Positions 18,411 to 26,509 of a DNA stretch of 60,891 nucleotides are shown piece after piece. Each line of letters begins with the position of its first letter. Positions within the stretch are counted from its first letter, which is position 1. The notes beneath the pieces were generated by a model. It was not told the DNA's origin. It did no database searches and was given only the letters and a program-made list of their open reading frames with translations. The stretch comes from Candidatus Methylomirabilis sp. (lineage in GTDB: Bacteria; Methylomirabilota; Methylomirabilia; Methylomirabilales; Methylomirabilaceae). The stretch lies in contig NSJM01000006.1 in the NCBI GenBank assembly GCA_002634395.1, positions 1 to 60,891 on the forward strand, in the 5' to 3' direction. Made by a program: the position numbers and the translations under genes.

Positions 18411-18547
18411 GTTCACGGTTCAAGGTTCACAGTTCAAGGTTCAAGCTTCACGGAGAAAGCGAGATTGGTGTTCTGGGTACTATGTCCGGCGTTTGGGGAG
18501 AGCTGAGGCTGCAGATACGATGAACTCTGATCCCCGAACTATGAACT
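18411..18547. repeat. GTTCAAG/GTTCACG heptamer repeats
   Basis: At 18411-18450 a seven-base unit is repeated about five times in direct orientation (GTTCACG, GTTCAAG, GTTCACA, GTTCAAG, GTTCAAG). Near 18518-18547 inverse copies occur (GATGAAC, GAACTATGAAC), so the region between pcm and the rhomboid gene could fold on itself. It is one of several such intergenic clusters. Confidence 0.6.
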
Positions 18548-19205
18548 AGTCCTGGGCGCCTCCCTTTCCCGTCAACGGTACGAAGACCACAGGCGCAACC
18601 GAGCGCACCAGAAATTTTCCCTCACGTTTCTCCCCGAGGATCAGGTCCTGCGTTCCCCTCGCAATCCCGACCGGGATCGCCATTCTCCCCCCCTCGTGTA
18701 GCTGTTCGATCAGCGGGAGCGGGATCTGCGGGGCGCCGGCAGCAACCACGATTCCGTCGAAGGGAGCAGCCTCCGGCCACCCCTCATATCCATCCCCGTA
18801 TTGAACGTGTACATTCCGGTATCCGAGAGCCTTAAGGCGGGTATAGGCTTCTTCTGCAAGCGATGGGATGATCTCGACGGTATAGACCTCGGTCGCCAAC
18901 TCGGCCAGGATAGCAGCCTGATAGCCTGAACCGGTCCCGATCTCAAGGACCCGATGCGACGGTTGCACCCGGAGGAGTTGAATCATGAGCGCCACAATAT
19001 ACGGCTGAGAAATAGTCTGTCCCATCCCGATAGAGAGCGGACGGTCTTCGTAGGCATAATATTCCAGGGCCGACTCGACAAACAGGTGACGGGGAACTCT
19101 TTCCATCGCCGCAAGAACCCGCTCATCGACGATATCCCGGGCTCTGAGCTGCTCCTCCACCATCCGCCATCGCGCCGCCTTCGCACTTTCATCTCGGTCG
19201 GCCAT
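18546..19205 (-). CDS. pcm: Protein-L-isoaspartate O-methyltransferase
   Basis: This enzyme methylates L-isoaspartyl residues in aged proteins so that they can revert to aspartate. The SAM-binding motif VLEIGTGSGYQAAILAEL, the early MVEEQLRARDI segment, GQTISQPYIVALM and the C-terminal PVVFVPLTG are all typical. Length is 219 residues. A GGAGG site precedes the ATG. The C-terminal end is close to the heptamer repeat cluster. Confidence 0.94.
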   Translation of the reverse strand: MADRDESAKAARWRMVEEQLRARDIVDERVLAAMERVPRHLFVESALEYYAYEDRPLSIGMGQTISQPYIVALMIQLLRVQPSHRVLEIGTGSGYQAAILAELATEVYTVEIIPSLAEEAYTRLKALGYRNVHVQYGDGYEGWPEAAPFDGIVVAAGAPQIPLPLIEQLHEGGRMAIPVGIARGTQDLILGEKREGKFLVRSVAPVVFVPLTGKGGAQD

Positions 19206-19387
19206 GCATCCTCCGAAAATAATCAGACTGTAGAGCTACGCGAGATCAACGCAACGCGAGAGTGAGGCAATCATAACGGAATACGAAAATAGCGTTCTGA
19301 CTCAGCAATCAGCTCTCAGTTTTTCTGAGATATCCCCTGTTTTGTCCGAAGCTGACGGCTAAGCGTCGATTGCGGATCGCTATGCTA

Positions 19388-19430
19388 AGGAAAAACAAAA
19401 GCCCTGATCTCCGCAAAAGGTCAGGGCTTA
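19388..19430 (-). terminator. Intrinsic terminator of the sigma factor gene
   Basis: On the minus strand the hairpin AAGCCCTGA / TCAGGGCTT is followed by TTTTGTTTTT. It lies 70 bp after the stop of the sigma factor gene. Confidence 0.8.
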
Positions 19431-19500
19431 TCAATCCGATCGCAATTCATTTGAACTGGATTGTCCCGCCCTTCTCGTGATACTCGGCGGGCCAATAGAC

Positions 19501-20361
19501 TTAATTTAAGTAATCCTTCAGATGCCGGGATTTGGCCATAACACGCAATTTCTGCTTAGCGCGCTCCTCGATCTGTCGGACTCGCTCCCGCGAGAGCTTG
19601 AGCCGCTCACCAACCTCTTTGAGAGTCATCGCATCTTCTTCCCCCAATCCGAAGCGCAACTCCACAATGAGCCGCTCTCTGGAGGCAAGACCGCCAAGCA
19701 TCCGCTCCACCTCCTCACGGAACGACCTCCGAATCAGTTCGTGGTCGGCAGCAGGGAGTTGCTTCGAATCGTATAACTCCATCCCAATCCGTTGTTCAAG
19801 GCCGATCTCATCGCTGAGAAACGCCAACTGACCTGCCCGGTGTAATGCCCCCTCCAGGTCGCTTGCGCTAAGGTCCAATTCTTCTGCTACCTCCGAGTCG
19901 GTTGGCGCTGCTTGTAACTGCTGCGAAAGGTCGGCGCGGACCTCGTCAAGTCGCGATGCGAGGCGAGCCTTGCGGAGCGGAAGCCTCACCGCCCCTCCAC
20001 CGGCGGCCAAGGCCTGCATGATCGCTTGCCGGATCCACCAGACTGCATAGGTGATAAACTTAACGTTGTAGTCCGGGGAGTAGCGGCGCGCGGCTTCGAG
20101 CAGACCGATGTTGCCTTCGTTGATCAGGTCCGGCAGCGATAGACCGCACCCTCGATAGCGGAGGGCCACCTTGACCACGAAACGAAGGTTGGCCTCCACC
20201 AGTTTTTTCAGAGCCTTCTCATCCCCCCGTTGACTCGCCTTTCCCAGGACAAGCTCCTCCTCTTTCTTCAGGAGGGGAACCTGAGCGATGCGCTTCAGAT
20301 AGGCGCCAAGAGCGTCGTTGGAGACCCCTTTGTAAAAATCTGTAAATGATGCTCTCGCCAC
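19501..20361 (-). CDS. Sigma-70 family (group 2, RpoS/RpoH-like) sigma factor
   Basis: The 286-residue protein contains region 1.2 (DALGAYLKRIAQVPLLKKEEE), region 2 (NLRFVVKVALRYRGCGLSLPDLINEGNIGLLEAARRY and FITYAVWWIRQAIMQAL, the -10 recognition helix), region 3, and region 4 (MTLKEVGERLKLSRERVRQIEERAKQKLR). There is no long region 1.1, so it is a non-primary sigma-70 factor. The group is close to RpoS/RpoD, but its regulon cannot be read here. The start is a GTG at 20361. The gene has its own terminator and is downstream of the SAM hydrolase gene. Confidence 0.9.
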   Translation of the reverse strand: MARASFTDFYKGVSNDALGAYLKRIAQVPLLKKEEELVLGKASQRGDEKALKKLVEANLRFVVKVALRYRGCGLSLPDLINEGNIGLLEAARRYSPDYNVKFITYAVWWIRQAIMQALAAGGGAVRLPLRKARLASRLDEVRADLSQQLQAAPTDSEVAEELDLSASDLEGALHRAGQLAFLSDEIGLEQRIGMELYDSKQLPAADHELIRRSFREEVERMLGGLASRERLIVELRFGLGEEDAMTLKEVGERLKLSRERVRQIEERAKQKLRVMAKSRHLKDYLN

Positions 20362-20453
20362 TCTGTTTTACCTGCGCAGGAATTCAGGATCCATTTATAC
20401 TATGAAAAAGCCATACTGCAGTAATAGAGCCTAACACAGTGCTTCACGCATTG

Positions 20454-21284
20454 TCAAAGATGCGACGTTACAACGTCTCTCCTGCCGACCACAACCTCGG
20501 TTCCTCGTCCTACGTCGAGGAACCGGGACGCATCCCCCTGATTCACGAAGATCTCCAAATAGTCCGCACTTCCAATGACGGCACCAGGGGCGGAAGGGGC
20601 AACCTGGCCGTAGTAGGCAACAATCGGAATCTCCAGGCCTGCGGCATGCACCAAGAGCCCCATAAGCAGCCCTCCGGCCGCCAGGAGTTCTAAATCAGCC
20701 CTCGCAATGTTTGTCACCAGATTACCGAACCGATCGACATGGAGAACCTCCCCCCTGATTAATGAGGTCCCGGACGGCGTAGCACGTGGGAGTGCCAGTC
20801 GGACATAGTCATCAATCGGCTCTCCAAGCTCAGCGGGTTCGGTCCCAAGTGACAGGTGACCTGCCACAGGTGCGAAGATGTCGCGTCCGTGAAAGGTGGC
20901 GCTGACCGGCTGGAGAAAATATCTGGCTGCGGTAATGGCTCTGACTCCTGACGACCCGGCCTGCTCTGCGAGCGAGGAAAGGAGTCCGTTGTCTGGACCG
21001 ATGAACAGATGACCATCGCAGGTAACCAGGATCGGCCGACGAGGCCCGCCTACCCCCGGATCAACCACCGCAACATGGATCGTGCCTTGAGGAAAGTAGC
21101 GGTACGCAGTGGTAAGAAGAAACGTCCCCTCGGAAGGATCGTACGCCTTGCTGGTATGGCACAGATCGACGAGCGCCACATAGGGGTTGATCCCGAAGAT
21201 GACCCCTTTCATCATGCCAACAAACGGGTCGTTCAACCCGAAGTCCGTCAGCAGCGTGATAATCCGGCGTGCCTCCCATCCCAT
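20454..21284 (-). CDS. SAM hydrolase / SAM hydroxide adenosyltransferase (DUF62 family)
   Basis: The 276-residue protein is related to fluorinase/chlorinase. Most bacterial members split SAM to adenosine and methionine with water. Visible motifs are ITLLTDFGLNDPFVGMMKG, HVAVVDPGVGG, FIGPDNGLLSS with the SAM-contacting Asp/Asn, TFHGRDIFAPVAGHLSLG and VDRFGNLVTN. It starts one base after the thioesterase stop, so the two genes are probably coupled. Nothing suggests halogen use. Confidence 0.9.
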   Translation of the reverse strand: MGWEARRIITLLTDFGLNDPFVGMMKGVIFGINPYVALVDLCHTSKAYDPSEGTFLLTTAYRYFPQGTIHVAVVDPGVGGPRRPILVTCDGHLFIGPDNGLLSSLAEQAGSSGVRAITAARYFLQPVSATFHGRDIFAPVAGHLSLGTEPAELGEPIDDYVRLALPRATPSGTSLIRGEVLHVDRFGNLVTNIARADLELLAAGGLLMGLLVHAAGLEIPIVAYYGQVAPSAPGAVIGSADYLEIFVNQGDASRFLDVGRGTEVVVGRRDVVTSHL

Positions 21285-21285
21285 T

Positions 21286-21690
21286 TCACCCTCGGACTTT
21301 CATCATCATCAGGAGACCAGTGGCCTCGGCAACGATCGTTCCGTCCTCTCGCTCAGCCCACGCCTTCATGTTGACGGTTCTCGTATTCTTCTTCAGAATC
21401 TGGCCGTAAAAGATCAATCGTTCTCCGATAGCGGCCGGACGCCTGAGCCTGATCTCGAGCTTGGTGGTTACGGCCATGATCTGCCGCAAGTAGGCGCCGT
21501 TGACCATCACCTCATCGAGTATAGTCGCGATAAGCCCACCATGCAGGACGTCCTTCCAGCCTTGAAATTTCTTCGATGGGGTAAACTCAGTCCGGATACG
21601 ATCAACGCCGATCAGCTCGAAATCGAGGTGCAGACCGTCTCCGTTTTGTGTGCCGCAGACAAAACACATCTGATCGTCTTCGTAATCCAT
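21286..21690 (-). CDS. PaaI-type hotdog-fold thioesterase
   Basis: The 134-residue protein begins CFVCGTQNGDGLHL and contains the hotdog core WKDVLHGGLIATILDEVM, in which the HGG and downstream Asp/Glu are the usual catalytic region, then TTKLEIRLRRPAAIGERL. The N-terminal CxxCG segment is common in this subgroup. It probably hydrolyses an acyl-CoA. It forms a pair with the SAM hydrolase gene. Confidence 0.85.
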   Translation of the reverse strand: MDYEDDQMCFVCGTQNGDGLHLDFELIGVDRIRTEFTPSKKFQGWKDVLHGGLIATILDEVMVNGAYLRQIMAVTTKLEIRLRRPAAIGERLIFYGQILKKNTRTVNMKAWAEREDGTIVAEATGLLMMMKVRG

Positions 21691-21770
21691 GGATTCTTCC
21701 TGCGCTTTTCCGTTGACTTTTTAGCGTTGACCCTTTACAAGTGTAAGGTACAAAGCTTGCTGCCAGTCAT

Positions 21771-21857
21771 GCCGAAGTGGCGGAATTGGTAGACGCGCTG
21801 CGTTCAGGGCGCAGTGGGCGTACGCCCATCGGGGTTCGAGTCCCCGCTTCGGCACCA
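21771..21857 (+). tRNA. tRNA-Leu (anticodon CAG)
   Basis: The 87-nt gene has acceptor arms GCCGAAG and CTTCGGC, anticodon CAG at 21805-21807, a long variable arm, GGTTCGAGTCC T-arm sequence and encoded CCA. Confidence 0.97.
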
Positions 21858-22030
21858 TACAGATTCATCGAGTCACAGACCTCAGATTGGTTAGGTTCTT
21901 CATCTGTTGCTTTTGAACTCCGCAACATGTCGCTCTCTCGCGATTGGTCGCCACATTCTCCTTAACGTAGCCTTCCTGTGCGGCCTTCCGCAAGAAGATT
22001 CTTAAAAGACTGAACGAGCGAGAATCTGCC

Positions 22031-22435
22031 ATGACTGATAAGCTGATCAGGTCCAATGAGGAATGGAAGCAGCGACTCACGCCGGAGCAGTTTTACGTCT
22101 GTCGGCAGAGGGGGACCGAAAAACCGTTTTCCGGTGAATACCACGACTGCAAAGAAGATGGAATCTACCAGTGCGTCTGCTGCGGCAATGAGCTGTTCGG
22201 CTCCGAGACGAAGTTCGACTCGGGGACCGGGTGGCCCAGCTATTGGGCTCCTCTGACTCCCGAGCGGGTTAAGACCGTGGAGGATACCGATCTGGCGATG
22301 TGTCGCACCGAGGTGCGGTGCGGTCGGTGCGACGCGCACCTAGGCCACGTCTTTGCTGACGGGCCACCGCCGACACGCCTCCGCTACTGCATCAATTCAG
22401 CCGCGCTCACACTGGCAAAGCGTGCAGGTCAGTGA
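22031..22435 (+). CDS. msrB: Peptide-methionine (R)-S-oxide reductase
   Basis: This enzyme reduces methionine-R-sulfoxide in proteins. The 134-residue protein has both zinc-binding CxxC pairs (CVCCG and CGRCDAHLGHVF), the GTGWPSYW motif and the catalytic Cys in RYCINSAAL. It is the single-domain form with no MsrA fusion. It is a plus-strand gene following tRNA-Leu after a 170-bp space in which I see no other gene. Confidence 0.94.
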   Translation: MTDKLIRSNEEWKQRLTPEQFYVCRQRGTEKPFSGEYHDCKEDGIYQCVCCGNELFGSETKFDSGTGWPSYWAPLTPERVKTVEDTDLAMCRTEVRCGRCDAHLGHVFADGPPPTRLRYCINSAALTLAKRAGQ

Positions 22436-22469
22436 ACGACACTCAGCGGGGCACTCGACGATATCTTGA

Positions 22470-22868
22470 TTAGGGCCTCTCGCCTTCTTGTGGGCGTGCG
22501 ATAAGGGCGGGCGACACCACCGTCCGTCCCGGTTCAAAGGGATAGCGTGGACTCAAGATTGGCCTGTAATCATCCGGAATCGGGATCGGGAAGGTGACAA
22601 GTTCGTACGCTCCGACGCCCATCCGCATCAATCCGAGACCGAAGCCAGCAAGAAATCCTGCTGGAATTCCTACAAGCGGCCCCTGCTCTCGCGCCTCATA
22701 ACAGATCATTTTCGGCCATTCGATGAACAACCCAAGGGTCAGATTGGCGACACCTCTCAGCGCCTTCTGGCCCCGCGTCGAATGGGTTAGCTCCCCGGCA
22801 ATAGCCTGGGCGGTGAGGATCATCGATATCATAAGCGCAAGCAAAACGACCCGCACGGTCATCTTCAT
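22470..22868 (-). CDS. Exosortase-associated TIGR04073-type small exported protein
   Basis: The 132-residue protein has a Sec signal peptide (about residues 1-25, cleavage after AIA) and then the conserved block RGVANLTLGLFIEWPKMICYEAREQGPLVGIPAGFLAGFGLGLMRMGVGAYELVTFPIPIPDDYRPIL. I recognise this as the TIGR04073 family, often found in genomes with exosortase/PEP-CTERM systems. The glycine-rich amphipathic central part may associate with membranes. No exosortase or PEP-CTERM gene lies in this window. I start it at 22868, five bases after GGAGG. Confidence 0.75.
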   Translation of the reverse strand: MKMTVRVVLLALMISMILTAQAIAGELTHSTRGQKALRGVANLTLGLFIEWPKMICYEAREQGPLVGIPAGFLAGFGLGLMRMGVGAYELVTFPIPIPDDYRPILSPRYPFEPGRTVVSPALIARPQEGERP

Positions 22869-22972
22869 TGGTGCCTCCAATAGGTTTGAGGAGCCGCCAT
22901 GCCGCCTCCGAAACTCATTGCGCGGCTACCCCATGGATTGATGACGATGAGGGAAGGTAGACAAGCTGCCGC

Positions 22973-23311
22973 CTACCTCCGCAGTTCTGATTCTCTCGCA
23001 AGCTGCTTGACCTGCTGAGGCGACACATAGTACCGCCCGCCACAGGTCTGGTTAGTCCCGGCCGCCAGCTCTTCCCGAACGATCTCGCTGGTCCCCATAG
23101 TCAGCCCATAGACCGTCCCGCCAAGCACCACCGTCGCAGCGCAGGTGACAAGCTTGAGCGGGAGCGTGATCACGGTGGCAATTACGCTGACCGCGCCGGC
23201 GGATACATCTGCCCCCAGGCTGGTCTCCCCGGCCCTCGCCCAGGACGCCGTCCCCATCTGCACTAAGAGGCACAGCGCAAGGATCGCTGTCAGTCGTCTG
23301 AACGGCTTCAT
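22973..23311 (-). CDS. Small exported protein of unknown function
   Basis: The 112-residue protein has a clear signal peptide (MKPFRRLTAILALCLLVQMGTASWARA) and a hydrophobic, glycine-rich central segment (VSVIATVITLPLKLVTCAATVVLGGTVYGL) that may lie in a membrane. It ends in a polar helix with one further Cys. In layout it resembles the neighbouring TIGR04073-type protein, which lies 104 bp downstream on the same strand. I do not recognise a named family. Confidence 0.7.
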   Translation of the reverse strand: MKPFRRLTAILALCLLVQMGTASWARAGETSLGADVSAGAVSVIATVITLPLKLVTCAATVVLGGTVYGLTMGTSEIVREELAAGTNQTCGGRYYVSPQQVKQLARESELRR

Positions 23312-23396
23312 GCTGTTATCCTCCCGACTCCGAAACGGTCCGAGATCACCGTTTCAATAGTCGCTGTCATAGAACCTGCGTTCCCTGCACCCCACA

Positions 23397-23427
23397 CCTT
23401 GAACTTCGAACCTTGAACGTTGAACGA
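23397..23427. repeat. TTGAAC heptamer repeats
   Basis: Three to four copies of a TTGAAC-centred unit (CCTTGAAC, TTCGAAC, CTTGAACG, TTGAACG) lie just beyond the uppS stop. They are the reverse complement of the GTTCAAG units at 18411. Confidence 0.5.
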
Positions 23428-23435
23428 CTCTTTCC

Positions 23436-24212
23436 TTACACCCCAAACCGGCGCTCGCGCTGCTGAAAGCTTCGAATGGCTCGAAGGAAGTCGATCTTTC
23501 TGAAGACCGGCCAGTAGGCGTCACAAAAGTAATACTCGCTGTATGCGCTCTGCCAGAGCAGGAACCCGCTCAGTCGAACCTCGCCGCTGGTTCGGATGAT
23601 GAGATCGGGATCGGGCAGATCGTATGTGTAGAGATACTTGCCGATCTCATCGATAGAAATCTCATCGATCATCTTCTCCAACGGGACTCTTTGCGCTGAC
23701 TTCTCCCTGAGCATGGTTGCAATGGCATCCGCAATCTCCTGCCGCCCGCCATACCCCACAGCAACATTCAGGAAAAAGGCGTCGTAGTCTCGTGTCGCCT
23801 CCTCTGCCTCGTGGATCGCCTTCACGGTAGACGAAGGAAGGAGTTCCATTTTGCCGATAGCCCTGATCCGCATCCGCTTCCGGTGTACCTTTGGATCCCG
23901 GGCAGTGTCACGCATCTTCTTCTCAATCAGCGCCAGAAGACCGTCCACCTCTTCCTGGCTTCGAGATACGTTTTCAGTGGAAAAGATCCATACGGTCACC
24001 ATCCTGATCTCGAGTTCCTCGCACCAATTCAGGACCTCTTCCAGCTTCTCCGCTCCCATCCTGTGGCCTTCAAGGATACTGGAATATCCGCACTCTCTCG
24101 CGTAGCGCCGATTGCCATCAAGGATCAGACCGATGTGCCGGGGCAGCTCTCCGCCTCGAACTTCCTGAAACAGCCGCCCTTCGTACAGGCGGTATAGCAG
24201 ATGCGTGAACAT
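23436..24212 (-). CDS. uppS: Undecaprenyl diphosphate synthase (cis-isoprenyl transferase)
   Basis: This enzyme builds the C55 lipid carrier for cell-wall synthesis from farnesyl and isopentenyl diphosphates. Motifs are HIGLILDGNRRYARECGY with the catalytic Asp, STENVSRSQEEVDGL, NVAVGYGGRQEIADA, and LIIRTSGEVRLSGFLLWQSAYSEYYFCDAYWP. Length is about 258 residues. Unlike the usual HxAIIMDGNGRWA, the motif here is LILDGNRRYA, seen in some bacterial subgroups. The next gene is an M50 protease; a CdsA gene often follows uppS elsewhere but is not here. Confidence 0.92.
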   Translation of the reverse strand: MFTHLLYRLYEGRLFQEVRGGELPRHIGLILDGNRRYARECGYSSILEGHRMGAEKLEEVLNWCEELEIRMVTVWIFSTENVSRSQEEVDGLLALIEKKMRDTARDPKVHRKRMRIRAIGKMELLPSSTVKAIHEAEEATRDYDAFFLNVAVGYGGRQEIADAIATMLREKSAQRVPLEKMIDEISIDEIGKYLYTYDLPDPDLIIRTSGEVRLSGFLLWQSAYSEYYFCDAYWPVFRKIDFLRAIRSFQQRERRFGV

Positions 24213-24290
24213 GCTGTGTCGTTCTTCCTTCGCTTGAACCAAACCGATCGCTCCTTCTTTCCGGAGTTCTCAGTCTCTCCACCGAGGGAC

Positions 24291-25379
24291 TTACGATTCC
24301 GAGAGATTGAAGGGCGACGGCGTGATGACGCTGAGCAACAGCAGCAGCGACGCAAAGCCTACCAGCCTTCTGCGTTCATCCAGTCTGGTTACATCGTTGA
24401 GAGGAGGAGGATGTTTCAGCCCAAGGATCAGGGAGAGCGATGCCCAAAACAGCCACCCTGGCCAATACGCGATCCCCATACCGACCAGCACAAGCAGCGC
24501 GCAGATCGCCACCATTCGATGCCGTTTCCCCACCAGCGCATACGCAATGTGACCGCCATCCAGTTGACCAATCGGGAGCAGGTTCAGCGCCGTCACGAAC
24601 AGACCGATCCAGCCGGCGAAAGCCACCGGGTGCAACAGAACATCGCCTCCTTGGGGTATCGGTCCCAGCGTCAACCATTGCAGGAGCGAAAACAAGAGCG
24701 GTGTCCCGAGGGCAATGCCGGCGTGTTCATCCGAACCTGTCAGAATCAACTTCGACCAGCGCAGGCCCACGACGATGGCCGGCAGTGCCACGCACAACCC
24801 TGCAAGCGGTCCTGCGATCCCGACATCGAAAAGCGCTCTGCGATCGGTAACCGGCGACTTCATCTTGATGAACGCCCCGAAGGTTCCAAGCCCAACCGGA
24901 GCGGGAATAAAATAGGGCAGCGTGACGGTGATACCATACCGTCGAGCGGTAAAGTAATGTCCGAACTCATGAATACCAAGGATTAAAAGAAGCGTGACTG
25001 CAAAGGGAAGCCCCTGCACTATCGACCATGGATCCGCCAGGGGATGGGCGCCGCGGTTGATGGCACCCACAAATACAGTGGTCGTAAGGGTAGCGAGAAA
25101 GAGAAGGATATTCACCCACAGGCCCGAACGAAACAGGCTTTTTTCGGGCATCACCCGGAGGATCGCCAGGTCCTCTTCGTCCTGGAGCATCGGGTAATAG
25201 CCGTGGGGGGCAAGTCGTTCCGTCAGTTCGGCCACAGCCTTGCCGGGGTCGATCAGCAATCTTCCTTTGAAACGGACAGTCCCATCAAGCAGACGCCCCT
25301 CGCTAATCGCAAAGACGCCTGCCACCTCCCGTTCAAGAAAAAAAACGGCGTCCTCTTCCGGATTCAGCCAGCTTGCCAT
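24291..25379 (-). CDS. Site-2-protease family (M50) zinc metalloprotease, EGY-like
   Basis: This polytopic membrane protease has 362 residues. The zinc motif is HEFGHYFTARRYG in the first core helix and the third ligand is in LLPIGQLDGGHIAYAL. A soluble N-terminal region of about 85 residues (a rhodanese-free domain with DEEDLAILRVMPEK) precedes the membrane part, like cyanobacterial/plant EGY-type homologues. It lies upstream of uppS on the same strand with a 78-bp gap. The substrate is unknown. Confidence 0.88.
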   Translation of the reverse strand: MASWLNPEEDAVFFLEREVAGVFAISEGRLLDGTVRFKGRLLIDPGKAVAELTERLAPHGYYPMLQDEEDLAILRVMPEKSLFRSGLWVNILLFLATLTTTVFVGAINRGAHPLADPWSIVQGLPFAVTLLLILGIHEFGHYFTARRYGITVTLPYFIPAPVGLGTFGAFIKMKSPVTDRRALFDVGIAGPLAGLCVALPAIVVGLRWSKLILTGSDEHAGIALGTPLLFSLLQWLTLGPIPQGGDVLLHPVAFAGWIGLFVTALNLLPIGQLDGGHIAYALVGKRHRMVAICALLVLVGMGIAYWPGWLFWASLSLILGLKHPPPLNDVTRLDERRRLVGFASLLLLLSVITPSPFNLSES

Positions 25380-25490
25380 ATCTTATTTATATCACGGACC
25401 CTATGAGCCGTCAAAACCTTCCACCGCCTCCCTGCAGAACTCTATGCCGCATAACGGCAGGCCCTTCGACAGGTATCCAGGCAGCGAGAC

Positions 25491-26423
25491 TCATTGATCC
25501 CTGGGACTTGCACGGCTTACATGATAGTAAAAGGCCGCTCGAATATTCAGCCGTTCGAAGCTCATCCGCTCCGGAAACGGACCGAAGGGGGTAGCTTGCC
25601 GGATTGCTCGAATCGCCTCGTTATCCAGCGGAGCGATACCGGAGGTCTGAGTAAGCTGCAAGTCGCTCAAGCGGCCATCGCGGGTAATCCCAAAGGTGAT
25701 CACGAGATTTCCGGTCAAGCCTCGCGCGTCCTGAGGGTAACTCCACACATTTTCAATTCGCCTTTTCACTCCAAGCAGATAGGACGCAAACCGCGAGTCC
25801 TTGCTGTCCAACGAAACAGTCGGTCCTCCAGGAGCATCTATGTCGCCTCCCTCCCCCGCATCAGTCCCCTGGTCGGGATATTGTTGAGCATCGAGGCTTT
25901 TCCAAAGCAAAGCCAGTTGCCCTCTGAGATCGGAAGCGCGAGTCGATCCACCGACACCTTCGCCTTCAAGTGGCTCTATGTGAGCCGGCTTTTGGTTGGG
26001 GGTAACGGCCGGCCCCGACAATGTCCGCAGCGGAGGCGGCACCCAAGGGGTAAGCGCAGCGTGACGGGCAGAAGGGATGTCGGGCTTCGCTACTGTCGGC
26101 GATGCGGTCGGCGGAGTTGCACGCGCTGCATGCAGAGGAGCCGCTTTGAGGCGCGCAAGGCCTGACTTTTTCGATATTCTCGATTGGTCTATCTTTTTCG
26201 CAGGCTGGTGGGCGCGAGCGGCAAACTTTTTGAGGATCCGATGGCTACGCGGAGGCGGGGTCTGCCCGTGAACGGGTTGATTGATAATCCGGACCTGAAG
26301 CGGTCGATCGGCAGGTAGCCGGGCAGACAACTGCATTACGCTGAGCAAGCCGACAAGCACCAGATGCGCCAGCAGTGAAAAGATAATGAAGTTGCGGATC
26401 TGCGGAGACCCAGCAGGCATCAT
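25491..26423 (-). CDS. tonB: TonB-type energy transducer
   Basis: The protein (about 310 residues) has one N-terminal membrane helix (NFIIFSLLAHLVLVGLLSVMQL), a long Pro/Lys/Ala-rich periplasmic linker, and a C-terminal TonB domain (residues about 225-305: YLLGVKRRIENVWSYPQDARGLTGNLVITFGITRDGRLSDLQL...GIAPLDNEAIRAI). It transmits the proton motive force to outer-membrane receptors. It lies 51 bp after btuD on the same strand, so it probably serves the BtuB receptor of the same operon. The start is uncertain: ATG at 26423 or 26420, or a GTG at 26459. Confidence 0.88.
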   Translation of the reverse strand: MMPAGSPQIRNFIIFSLLAHLVLVGLLSVMQLSARLPADRPLQVRIINQPVHGQTPPPRSHRILKKFAARAHQPAKKIDQSRISKKSGLARLKAAPLHAARATPPTASPTVAKPDIPSARHAALTPWVPPPLRTLSGPAVTPNQKPAHIEPLEGEGVGGSTRASDLRGQLALLWKSLDAQQYPDQGTDAGEGGDIDAPGGPTVSLDSKDSRFASYLLGVKRRIENVWSYPQDARGLTGNLVITFGITRDGRLSDLQLTQTSGIAPLDNEAIRAIRQATPFGPFPERMSFERLNIRAAFYYHVSRASPRDQ

Positions 26424-26509
26424 TCGCGAGCCGTCATCGTGACTCTTAACTTTTAACACTGGCAGCTACAGTAGTCCGCAACTATCACCCTTGTCAAGAG
26501 TGGATCGTT

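Noticed and set aside
18411-18450. Heptamer cluster as a CRISPR array
   Set aside because: Repeats are only seven bases with no spacers and no cas genes.
20454-21284. DUF62 protein as fluorinase or chlorinase
   Set aside because: Sequence is that of the ordinary SAM hydrolase group; nothing indicates halide use.
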